From Vibrio tarriae (lineage in GTDB: Bacteria; Pseudomonadota; Gammaproteobacteria; Enterobacterales; Vibrionaceae): a DNA stretch of 64,000 nt. The position numbers were made by a program, and so were the translations under genes. The stretch lies in assembly GCF_002216685.1 (NCBI RefSeq), contig NZ_CP022352.1, positions 620,001-684,000 on the forward strand. The letters run 5' to 3'. Below are positions 57,287 to 64,000 of the stretch, in pieces (within the stretch, counting starts at the first letter, position 1; the number at the start of each line of letters is the position of its first letter). Below the pieces are notes generated by a model that saw nothing but the letters and a program-made list of their open reading frames with translations, was not told the origin of the DNA and made no database searches.

Positions 57287-59158
57287 TTACACCTTGAATT
57301 TATTCAAGATTGCATCCTGTTCACGGATATTTTCCGTTTGGATCTGCATCGACATGTTCGCTTCATCAGCGGACTCAGCAACTTGATCCGACAGGTCTTT
57401 AATCTTAACGGTGTTGTTGTTGATCTCTTCTGCAACTAGGCTTTGTTCTTCTGCAGCGGAGGCGATTTGAATATTCATATCGCTGATCTGCTGAATCGCA
57501 AAACGGATTTTTTCTAACGCTTCATTCGCACCTTGTGCTTGGTTGACTGCAGTGGTCGCTGTATCTTTACTGTGACTCATCGCAACCGCAACCGCATTGG
57601 CTCCAGATTGCAGCTTCTCAATCATGTTGCGAATCTCAGTGGTCGATTGTTGCGTACGCTGTGCCAGAGTGCGTACCTCATCGGCGACCACCGCAAAGCC
57701 ACGGCCAGATTCACCGGCTCGAGCCGCTTCAATGGCTGCGTTGAGTGCGAGCAGATTGGTTTGATCTGCAATGTCATTAATGACTTTCAGCACGGTTTCA
57801 ATGTTTGCGGTCGCACTTTCCAGCACTTTTACATCGTCTACCGCGGCATCAATAGTGGCAGAAAGGGTATCAATGGCTTTAGTGGTTTTTGTGACCACGT
57901 CGGTCCCCGATGCCGCGGCTTCATCGGCTTCTTTTGCCGCTGAGGCGGCACCTTGCGCATTATTGGCAACATCGGATGAAGTCGTGGCCATTTGATGCAT
58001 TGCGGTGGCAAGCTGTTCCAACTCATGAAGCTGAGAACGCATGGCTTCCGCCGATTGATGCAGCGTCATCGATGTGGATTCTGAACCGCGTAAGATCTCG
58101 GCACCAATCGCTTTTGATTGAATCAACTGTTTCTGTAAGTTCTCAGTAAAGGTATTAAAACCAATCGCAAGTTTGGCGAATTCTTCATCTGTATTGGTGC
58201 TCAAGCGTTGTGTTAAGTCACCTTCACCGGATGCCACGTTTTGAATCGCGTCGTTAAGAGTGTCGAGAGGTCTCATTAATATACGAACGATAAACAGCAG
58301 AATAAACACGCTGATCACGAGGGCGACAACAGTGAAAATAAGCGTGCTTCTTCGTAATTCATCTAGCGCGGCGTAGGCAATCTCCTCATCAATCACTACC
58401 CCGACATACCATTCTTCACCCTCTATATTCGAGAAACTGACTGCATAGGGCTTGCCGTTGATCATTACTTGATGTGTATCTACGCTGATTTTGCTTTCAC
58501 CTAAAAATTCAGACATGGGTTTTCCATTGAACTCTTTTTTCGGGTGGGCGATGGTGGTGCCTTCTTTGTCGACAATAAAAACGTAGCCAGCATCAAACAA
58601 TCTGACTTTATTAACGATTTCAGCAAGTCGCGCTAAGCTAACATCATAAAATATCGATCCGATGAATTGACCACTTTTATCTTTGACTGGTGTGGCGACA
58701 GAGATGAGAATCTCACCAGTTGCTGAGTCGGCATAGGGGGCGGTAATAACCAGTTTGCCTGCATTTTTGGCATCTTTGTACCAAGGCCGAACACGCGGAT
58801 CCCACGTGGGTCCTGGGTTCCAACTGGGATCGTTGTTGATATTTGAGCCATCCTTTTCTAAACCGAAGCCAACCAATAAGAAGGTGTTTTTGACAATAGG
58901 TTGAGTAATTATGGTTCGAATATTTTCTGGTTCTGGGTTACTTTCAATTAGGTCGGTTGTGTACTGTGCGATTCTCTTTCTTCCATTGAGAACAGATGAA
59001 GCGGTTTGACTGACACCATCGGCAATCTCGTCAACACTGTCAGAAACCATGCTGCGGATTTCATCTCGGACTTTGAAGTATTGGCTCCCCGAAAGTAGTG
59101 CGACAGTAGCAAGCAAAAGTACAGATGACGCAGCAACAATCTTATGACTGAATTTCAT
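57287..59158 (-). CDS. Methyl-accepting chemotaxis protein with amino-acid-type dCACHE domain
   Basis: A 623-residue chemoreceptor. A membrane helix near residues 8-25, a periplasmic double-CACHE domain (about 30-270), a second helix, HAMP and signalling domain with [20 protein letters not shown]. The CACHE domain shows the amino-acid-binding pattern R124-W126-Y127, Y142-D144 and D172 ([20 protein letters not shown]). As I recall, V. cholerae Mlp37 (a taurine/amino-acid sensor) lies next to pyrC on chromosome II and would be this protein, but I assign no symbol. No CheR-binding pentapeptide at the end. Confidence 0.92.
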   Translation of the reverse strand: MKFSHKIVAASSVLLLATVALLSGSQYFKVRDEIRSMVSDSVDEIADGVSQTASSVLNGRKRIAQYTTDLIESNPEPENIRTIITQPIVKNTFLLVGFGLEKDGSNINNDPSWNPGPTWDPRVRPWYKDAKNAGKLVITAPYADSATGEILISVATPVKDKSGQFIGSIFYDVSLARLAEIVNKVRLFDAGYVFIVDKEGTTIAHPKKEFNGKPMSEFLGESKISVDTHQVMINGKPYAVSFSNIEGEEWYVGVVIDEEIAYAALDELRRSTLIFTVVALVISVFILLFIVRILMRPLDTLNDAIQNVASGEGDLTQRLSTNTDEEFAKLAIGFNTFTENLQKQLIQSKAIGAEILRGSESTSMTLHQSAEAMRSQLHELEQLATAMHQMATTSSDVANNAQGAASAAKEADEAAASGTDVVTKTTKAIDTLSATIDAAVDDVKVLESATANIETVLKVINDIADQTNLLALNAAIEAARAGESGRGFAVVADEVRTLAQRTQQSTTEIRNMIEKLQSGANAVAVAMSHSKDTATTAVNQAQGANEALEKIRFAIQQISDMNIQIASAAEEQSLVAEEINNNTVKIKDLSDQVAESADEANMSMQIQTENIREQDAILNKFKV

Positions 59159-59312
59159 CGTGATTCCTTTTTGTAACTAACTATAGGTTTATTGTTATTA
59201 ATAAGTTTATAGTTAGTTTTCCGGGGTTAAGCCAGTTAGGGATCACATTTTTGTATGAGGTTTGTGATAAAGGTTTGATTTGTATTGGGATATATTCAGT
59301 GCATTTACGCTC

Positions 59313-59921
59313 TTATAGTGGATAACCTAAAATCAGCGTACAAAGCTGGTGGTAATGCTCGGCATTGCCGGAAAACAGTTCTTCGATAATGCTGTGTGTC
59401 TGAGCGCCGGATTGGGAACGTTTGAGCGCTTCACGCACCAGCAGCACCACATGCTGTTCTTTGCTGACACTCGCATGCGCTTGCGGTTGCCATTCCGTGA
59501 TGGCTTGGGTGAGTGGTGACATCTTCAGTTTGGGGTCACAAGTGGTCAGCTCAAGCATGAGTAATTGGGTGAGATGAGTAAACGCTGGGTGGTGGCGTTC
59601 ACAGTTTTGTAAGCGGTGTAATATTGCCAGCGCAAGCTCAGAACCTTTGATTAACCCCGCATTGTGCGGTAAGCGCACGTTTAAACGCAGTGAAAAATCG
59701 ACCCGTGTGATTTGCGTGTCTGGAAAAAATGTGAGGCTACACAAGCAGTCGAAAGGAATCCAAAGCGTTTGTCCGCGTTCCACGGCATACTCGTGTTTCC
59801 CGAGTCGACAGAGCAATAAACCTTGCTCAACGCGGATCAGGCTGTTTTTTAGCGCACGTTTCCGAGCCGATACCTCAAGGTAAGGATAGTGGCGCGTTTC
59901 AGACTGAATAGCGTAGTTCAT
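59313..59921 (-). CDS. AraC-type cupin protein lacking the DNA-binding domain
   Basis: A 202-residue protein. Residues about 25-100 read like the arabinose-binding cupin of AraC regulators (LLLCRLGKHEYAVERGQTLW, IPFDCLCSLTFF). A helical linker follows (LTQLLMLELTTCD), but no helix-turn-helix sequence of the AraC kind is recognisable in the last 80 residues. It may be a truncated regulator or a stand-alone sensor. Located beside the chemoreceptor with no other partner. Confidence 0.8.
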   Translation of the reverse strand: MNYAIQSETRHYPYLEVSARKRALKNSLIRVEQGLLLCRLGKHEYAVERGQTLWIPFDCLCSLTFFPDTQITRVDFSLRLNVRLPHNAGLIKGSELALAILHRLQNCERHHPAFTHLTQLLMLELTTCDPKLKMSPLTQAITEWQPQAHASVSKEQHVVLLVREALKRSQSGAQTHSIIEELFSGNAEHYHQLCTLILGYPL

Positions 59922-60086
59922 AAGATGCCTCGGGAATTTTAAGGGCGCTAAGATTAACGCTTATCGCAAAAAAAGCCAATTCCCGTGATTGGGGTAAATA
60001 AAGGGATACACAATTCTGGTCTGACCTTAGACATCCTTGCTGATAGCAGGGCTAACTATGCGTAGAATAGGCCAGTTTTTTATCTG

Positions 60087-61205
60087 ATGTACAAACCTAT
60101 GACTTCAACAACTGATCCTTATATTGATATTCGTCCTTACAATGATGACGAGATCCCCGCGGCGCTCTCTCGTCTCATCAATGACCAAGAGTTTATTTCA
60201 GCGATTTTGAAACATCGCTTCAAACACCATTCTGCTTGGTTGCGCGACTTGATGGCACCGCTGGTTAAGTTTTACCTAAAGCGTAAATGGGCGAAGTTGG
60301 ACAGCGTAGAAGCGATCCAACTTGAGGTAAAAAAATACCTAGACCAAACCTTAGAGCAGACCACGAAAGGGGTGAGCTACAGTGGCTTGGATAAGTTGGA
60401 TAAAGAACAAGCCTACTTATTTATTTGTAACCACCGTGATATCGCGATGGATCCAGCCCTAGTCAACTACGGACTGCATATGGCAGGTCATCGTACCGTA
60501 CGGATTGCGATCGGCGATAACCTCTTGAAAAAGCCTTGTGCGACCGAGCTGATGCGTTTGAACAAAAGCTTTATTGTGAAACGCTCGGCAAAAGGTCCAA
60601 GAGAAATGATGAAAGCTCTTGGTACGCTGTCGGCTTACATCAAGCATTCACTGGAGACTGGCCATTCCATTTGGATCGCTCAAAAAGAGGGGCGTGCCAA
60701 AGATGGTAATGACCAAACCGATCCGGCTATCTTAAAAATGTTCCACGTTGAAGGACGTCGTCAAAAAATGGAATTTGCCGATTATGTTCGTTCACTCAAT
60801 CTGGTTCCGGTTTCGATTTCCTATGAAAACGATCCTTGTGACATCGCAAAAGCGCGTGAGCTGTATGAGAAAGCGACGCAAGGTAGTTATGAAAAAGGTG
60901 AATTTGAAGATATCGAAAGCATCATCCAAGGTATTGTGGGTGATAAAGGCCGTGTGCATGTCGCGTTTGGTGAGGTCATTACCCAGCCATTTGATACACC
61001 AGATGCCTTGGCGCAAGAGATTGACCGACAGATCCATCAGAACTATGTGCTGTTCCCGATCAACCGTTTAGCGGCTGGACAAGAGGATAAAGACATTACG
61101 CCAGAAGTGCGCGCAGTGTTACAGGCAAAATTGGCACAGCTGCCTGAGCCTGCTCATCGTTATTTGTTGGATGCTTACGCCAATCCCGTACGTAATCACA
61201 TCTGA
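60087..61205 (+). CDS. PlsC-type acyltransferase family protein
   Basis: A 372-residue protein with the glycerolipid acyltransferase core: the catalytic H-x4-D in FICNHRDIAMDPAL and a substrate-binding WIAQKEGRAKDGNDQ (the block around Glu/Gly/Arg), in residues about 110-230. Such enzymes transfer acyl groups to lysophospholipids or other acceptors. No obvious membrane span. Start uncertain: ATG at 60087 or the next at 60099; neither has a clear site. The exact substrate cannot be given. Confidence 0.85.
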   Translation: MYKPMTSTTDPYIDIRPYNDDEIPAALSRLINDQEFISAILKHRFKHHSAWLRDLMAPLVKFYLKRKWAKLDSVEAIQLEVKKYLDQTLEQTTKGVSYSGLDKLDKEQAYLFICNHRDIAMDPALVNYGLHMAGHRTVRIAIGDNLLKKPCATELMRLNKSFIVKRSAKGPREMMKALGTLSAYIKHSLETGHSIWIAQKEGRAKDGNDQTDPAILKMFHVEGRRQKMEFADYVRSLNLVPVSISYENDPCDIAKARELYEKATQGSYEKGEFEDIESIIQGIVGDKGRVHVAFGEVITQPFDTPDALAQEIDRQIHQNYVLFPINRLAAGQEDKDITPEVRAVLQAKLAQLPEPAHRYLLDAYANPVRNHI

Positions 61206-61216
61206 TCCCCTCGCTT

Positions 61217-61257
61217 AAGCAAAAGAGGAGCTCAGTCGGCTCCTCTTTTGCTTTTTC
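61217..61257 (+). terminator. Terminator after the acyltransferase gene
   Basis: GCAAAAGAGGAGC / GCTCCTCTTTTGC stem followed by TTTTTC. Confidence 0.9.
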
Positions 61258-61261
61258 TACT

Positions 61262-61861
61262 TTAGCGAGCGACAGCGCCCCCGAGTGTGAGTTTGCTTGG
61301 CCATTTACTGATTTGGTTACCCCCTAAGTAAATATTGCCCTTAACTGTCATTGTGTCTGGGAAGCGAGTGATTTGTGAGCCGCCAATGAAGAGGTGCCCT
61401 TCGATCACTATACCCTCAGGCAAGTCGGTTAGCGGTGTGCGGATCACACGGAGATCACCTTTTACTGTCATTCGCGCAGGTAGGGTGGTTAATGGGGTGT
61501 CAGTAAAGTTGAGATAACCGCCCACTTTTACACCGGATGGCCAAGATTGAATTTTGGTCCCGAGTAAGTTGGCGTAGCCTTTGATGCTTGTCCCTCGCGG
61601 TACTTTTTCCAGCAAACTGTTTGAGGCATCCAAGCTGCCCTCTATGATGGTGCCTTTCGGTAGCGATTTGAGCGCAGTTTTAGCGATATTCAAATTCCCT
61701 TTGATCGTGAAGTTTTCCGGCAAGGAAGTGTAGGGCTTGCCGCGCAGATCAAGGTTACCGTAATTGTCGAGATGGTTGAGGACCATGTAGAGATCCAAAG
61801 CCATCGCATGTGTGCAACCCGCGATAAGCGACACTGAAAGGGCAATAACACGAAGCATCAT
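61262..61861 (-). CDS. Putative lipoprotein made of eight exact 20-residue LRR-like repeats
   Basis: A 199-residue protein. The N-terminus has a signal with lipobox IAGC (cysteine 16), so it may be a lipoprotein. Residues 35-194 consist of eight successive repeats of exactly 20 residues, each starting with Gly and carrying a Pro at position 14. The consensus is roughly GxLxhxxTxhxxhPxxhxhx, close to bacterial leucine-rich repeats such as YopM. It stands alone between convergent acyltransferase and ERIC DNA. Function unknown; a binding scaffold is likely. Confidence 0.85.
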   Translation of the reverse strand: MMLRVIALSVSLIAGCTHAMALDLYMVLNHLDNYGNLDLRGKPYTSLPENFTIKGNLNIAKTALKSLPKGTIIEGSLDASNSLLEKVPRGTSIKGYANLLGTKIQSWPSGVKVGGYLNFTDTPLTTLPARMTVKGDLRVIRTPLTDLPEGIVIEGHLFIGGSQITRFPDTMTVKGNIYLGGNQISKWPSKLTLGGAVAR

Positions 61862-61945
61862 GGCGAAGCGTTTATCCTGTGTGGCGAGTTTTGTCAGTAT
61901 AAAGAGTATCGGCGGCAGTGGAGTAGGCTTTATGGCTTTTCCTAT

Positions 61946-62074
61946 TTATTCCCTTCCTACTTGAAGCTGCAGCGGTGTTGGCTACGTTCGTTCACCCCAA
62001 TCACATAGTTTATCTATGCTCATGGGGATGAGCTCACTTGCCGCCTACCTGCAACTCCAAGTAGTTTGGGTATA
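61946..62074 (+). repeat. Full-length ERIC element
   Basis: The best copy in the window: CTACTTGAAGCTGCAGCGG, TTGGCTACGTTCGTTCACCC, CTATGCTCATGGGGATGAGC, GCCTACCTGCAACTCCAAGT and AGTTTGGGTATA in order. Confidence 0.92.
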
Positions 62075-62120
62075 TCCTCTTCCTAATTGAAGCTGCAGCG
62101 TCAAGTCGTTGGGGATATTG
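62073..62120 (+). repeat. Mini-ERIC directly abutting the full ERIC
   Basis: TATCCTCTTCCTAATTGAAG, CTGCAGCG, then CAAGTCGTTGGGGATA. The left end sits immediately behind the right end of the full copy, in the same orientation, with a different internal deletion point from the other mini copies. Confidence 0.75.
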
Positions 62121-62144
62121 GGTTGGCGTCGACGAGGAAGTGAG

Positions 62145-62172
62145 AAAAGAAAAGCGGGCTTGAGCCCGCTCG
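62145..62172 (-). terminator. Terminator after the YfcZ-like gene
   Basis: AGCGGGCT / AGCCCGCT stem; on the minus strand it is followed by TTTTCTTTTCTC. Confidence 0.8.
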
Positions 62173-62189
62173 ATGTGATGAGGTGACGA

Positions 62190-62492
62190 TTAGCGTGCAA
62201 GCGCCCGTGTTTTCAGTTCGAAAATCAGTTTTTCAGCACTCACTTCAAATTTAAAACGAGCGTGCAGTTCTGTCGCGTTATCTGCAATGGGAGCCACTTC
62301 ATACTCAACATTCGCACAGACTTGCTTGGCTAAGCTAATGTATTCCGCCAGCTTGCCTTCTAAATGCGCTTTATCCGAACCAAACAGAGAAACTTCTGCG
62401 ACATCATCACCTTCGCGAATAATAAAACCGATTTCACCAGCACAACCACAAGCTTCACATACTTCATTTTCAACACAAGTTTGGTTACTCAT
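62190..62492 (-). CDS. YfcZ/YiiS family protein (DUF406)
   Basis: A 100-residue cytoplasmic protein. The cysteine-rich N-terminal motif CEACGCAGEIGFIIREGD and the C-terminal helix-strand segment (ATELHARFKFEVSAEKLIFEL) match the DUF406 family. Function is unknown in any species I recall. Start has TAAGAGGATTAGGGT upstream. Own terminator. Confidence 0.85.
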   Translation of the reverse strand: MSNQTCVENEVCEACGCAGEIGFIIREGDDVAEVSLFGSDKAHLEGKLAEYISLAKQVCANVEYEVAPIADNATELHARFKFEVSAEKLIFELKTRALAR

Positions 62493-62641
62493 ACCCTAAT
62501 CCTCTTACGACTTAATCTGCTTACGAATAATGGGGCCATTCTAGTCCCCTCTCCGTACTTATGCCACAAAAATGGTCTGCGGTTTGAACAACAGAAAGGA
62601 GAAGGAAATGCAATGAAATACATATTGAAAGCAAGATTGTG

Positions 62642-62827
62642 TTACTGAGTAGAGTAGGGACTTCTGTGATCTTCTCCGGTAATTTGGCGTTCCAAGTGTC
62701 GGAAAATTGTCAGAATTTCGACCAGTTCATTGTCACACTCAATAGATTGTTGGATTATTTGCTCACCAAAATATGATTTATTGCGGTTATCCAGCCAACA
62801 GCGGTTTGTACCAGTGACCTTGTTCAA
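62642..62827 (-). CDS. Possible small protein with TTG start (61 residues)
   Basis: A frame reading NKVTGTNRCWLDNRNKSYFG through HLERQITGEDHRSPYSTQ. Composition is protein-like, but the only start is TTG and no ribosome site precedes it. It lies in a 520-base gap. Uncertain. Confidence 0.3.
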   Translation of the reverse strand: MNKVTGTNRCWLDNRNKSYFGEQIIQQSIECDNELVEILTIFRHLERQITGEDHRSPYSTQ

Positions 62828-62943
62828 AAAATCAACAAAGGTTTATACAAATGTAAGAACTCACCGTCTGGCTGTCTAATATTGAATTGGTGAGTCAAAC
62901 AGGAAAAGTGAGTTCACTCCATCTTTGTGTTTGCCCTGATCAT

Positions 62944-62964
62944 TTTAATGATAATTATCGTGCT
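62944..62964. promoter_or_regulatory. Fur-box-like site upstream of the TetR gene
   Basis: TTTTAATGATAATTATCGTG, with two overlapping Fur hexamers (GATAAT and its inverse ATTATC). It lies about 50 bases before the TetR start, in haem-uptake surroundings. Confidence 0.6.
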
Positions 62965-63013
62965 GCTGACCTTTTAAGCAGACAAAGAATTGACGTTAGA
63001 AAAGAGCCTGACC

Positions 63014-63475
63014 ATGCCTAAGCGTAGTAAAGAAGATACTGAAGTGACGATTCAGACCATTATGGATGCGGTTGTCGACCAGTTGCTTCGACTGGGTTAT
63101 GACAAAATGTCTTACACCACTCTCAGCCAGCAAACTGGGGTATCCCGAACGGGGATCAGCCACCATTTTCCGAAGAAAACCGATTTCGCTTCTGCGTTAG
63201 ACGGACGGATATTTAAGATGTTTATGGAATACCTCGATTTTGAACACGATATTGAGACATTCCGTGACAGTTGGCTCAAAGCCATGGAAAAATCCGAATT
63301 TGTGGCCATTTTACGCCTGCTGTTTCACCACATTGTAACGGCGGAGCGTGCCCATGATTTTGCGCACAAAGGCGTGAATCGCCTGTATAAATTGGCCGAA
63401 GATAAATTCGGACAAGAGAGCCAAAAAGAAGTGGAATGGTTACTCGGTCGCTCATTAGTCAGCATGGTGAACTAA
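63014..63475 (+). CDS. TetR family regulator
   Basis: A 153-residue protein. The N-terminal helix-turn-helix is present (IQTIMDAVVDQLLRLGYDKM, TTLSQQTGVSRTGISHHF). The C-terminal ligand part is shorter than in most TetR proteins (about 190). I choose MPKRSKED as start with AGAG 8 bases upstream rather than the TTG at 62990. It converges on hutD and probably responds to iron or haem status through the nearby Fur-like site; target genes unknown. Confidence 0.85.
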   Translation: MPKRSKEDTEVTIQTIMDAVVDQLLRLGYDKMSYTTLSQQTGVSRTGISHHFPKKTDFASALDGRIFKMFMEYLDFEHDIETFRDSWLKAMEKSEFVAILRLLFHHIVTAERAHDFAHKGVNRLYKLAEDKFGQESQKEVEWLLGRSLVSMVN

Positions 63476-63502
63476 GCTTTCACCATCCGTCTGTTAACCA
63501 GT

Positions 63503-63550
63503 AAAAAAGCTCTGTACCTAAACTCAGCGGTTAGGTACAGAGCTTTTTTG
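63503..63550. terminator. Strong bidirectional terminator between the TetR gene and hutD
   Basis: AGCTCTGTACCTAA / TTAGGTACAGAGCT 14-base perfect stem flanked by six As and six Ts. Confidence 0.93.
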
Positions 63551-63684
63551 TATCAGACTCAGGCAAAAAAAAGCGTTTATGGCACCGCGCCTGCAAATGT
63601 GATTGAGGCATGGCAAGCCGCCATCGACTCAAAATATCAAGCAACGCCATCCTCAGAATAGATAAAACTGACTTGAGATACGCC

Positions 63685-64000
63685 TCAAACTGGGTAAACC
63701 ATAGGGAAATCGCGGGTTGGATGGGCGGCAACCAGCGCTTGATAGCCATAAACCTGCTCAATTCTTTCTGCGGTCAGCGCCTGCCAAGGCGCCGCATCAC
63801 ACACAATTTTGCCTTGATGAAGCAGGATCAGGCGATCTGAATATTGTGCGGCAAGGTTTAAATCATGCAACACAACGACGACGGCGCATTGTTCTTCATC
63901 GGCTAACTGACGTGCGAGTTGTAGCGTGTTGTGTTGATGAGCAAGATCGAGCGCTGATGTCGGCTCATCCAGCATCAAAATACGCTGTTGACCGGCTTGG
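63685..64000 (-). CDS. hutD: Haem ABC transporter ATPase, C-terminal part (5' end outside window)
   Basis: The visible 105 residues begin at the Walker B region ([15 protein letters not shown]), followed by the switch His in VVVVLHDLNLAAQYSD and the C-terminal helix with QVYGYQALVAAHPTRDFPMV. This is characteristic of haemin-import ATPases of the HmuV/HutD type. The gene continues beyond 64000. hutBCD mediates haem uptake across the inner membrane; in V. cholerae it is Fur-repressed. Confidence 0.85.
   Translation of the reverse strand, partial: QAGQQRILMLDEPTSALDLAHQHNTLQLARQLADEEQCAVVVVLHDLNLAAQYSDRLILLHQGKIVCDAAPWQALTAERIEQVYGYQALVAAHPTRDFPMVYPV

Noticed and set aside
63531..63761. Leftward frame between the TetR gene and hutD
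   Set aside because: Overlaps a terminator and the hutD 3' end; no start site and no motif.
1..64000. CRISPR arrays, integron attC (VCR) sites, transposases, phage genes, tRNA and rRNA
   Set aside because: None found by reading. The recurring ~125-base repeats are ERIC type and do not show the attC pattern or regular spacing.

Overview
The window reads as a stretch of Vibrio chromosome, most likely the small chromosome (II) of Vibrio cholerae or a very close sister species. The evidence is a nearly intact VpsT with its WLTR motif, the cold-shock protein CspV, SpeG, the divergent malK/malEFG cluster, the hut haem-uptake ATPase at the right edge, a quorum-regulatory Qrr small RNA behind a sigma-54 promoter, and about a dozen ERIC-family intergenic repeats of the Vibrio type. 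The species call rests on recognition and recalled gene order, not on a database search.

Layout. 1-2 kb: tail of a DAHP synthase converging on a MATE exporter. 2.2-10.4 kb: an Aer-like chemoreceptor, then a lactate block (permease lldP, L-lactate dehydrogenase lldD, large FAD/Fe-S D-lactate dehydrogenase) with a divergent LysR regulator. 11.4-18 kb: a Yej-type peptide ABC ATPase without permeases, preceded by a small helical protein and a Fur-box-like site; a Lon-like Ser-Lys protease; a chemoreceptor. 18-28 kb: MFS exporter, an unlisted small ORF, PpnP, pirin, an AGDEF diguanylate cyclase, LysR/EamA pair, an exported protein and AlkB. 28-38 kb: a signalling block with a CHASE-GGDEF enzyme, the Qrr sRNA, a large XRE regulator with tandem operator-like repeats, a GGEEF enzyme, MarR, CheV, PpiC, VpsT, YbjQ-like protein and a 2-oxoglutarate oxygenase. 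38-44.7 kb: rof, speG, malK and divergent malE-malF-malG, where malF carries an apparent single-base frameshift. 44.8-53.9 kb: thioesterase, GlpR, PAS-GGDEF, EamA/AraC pair, M14-like hydrolase, CspV, DUF808 protein and RlmC. 54-64 kb: PyrC, a MOSC-ferredoxin-reductase fusion, an amino-acid type chemoreceptor, a cupin-only AraC-like protein, an acyltransferase, a lipoprotein-like protein with eight exact 20-residue repeats, a YfcZ-like protein, a TetR regulator and the haem importer ATPase.

How it works together. The region is rich in signalling for lifestyle switching: four GGDEF enzymes, the c-di-GMP-binding biofilm activator VpsT and a quorum-sensing Qrr RNA lie within 28 kb, and three chemoreceptors plus CheV lie across the window. 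Carbon-source genes (lactate, maltose, GlpR) and iron-linked elements (two Fur-box-like sites, hutD) are interspersed. No integron, phage, transposase, CRISPR array, rRNA or tRNA was seen. The only mobile-type DNA is the ERIC family, which appears in full, insertion-bearing and short deleted forms, two of them overlapping the ends of genes.
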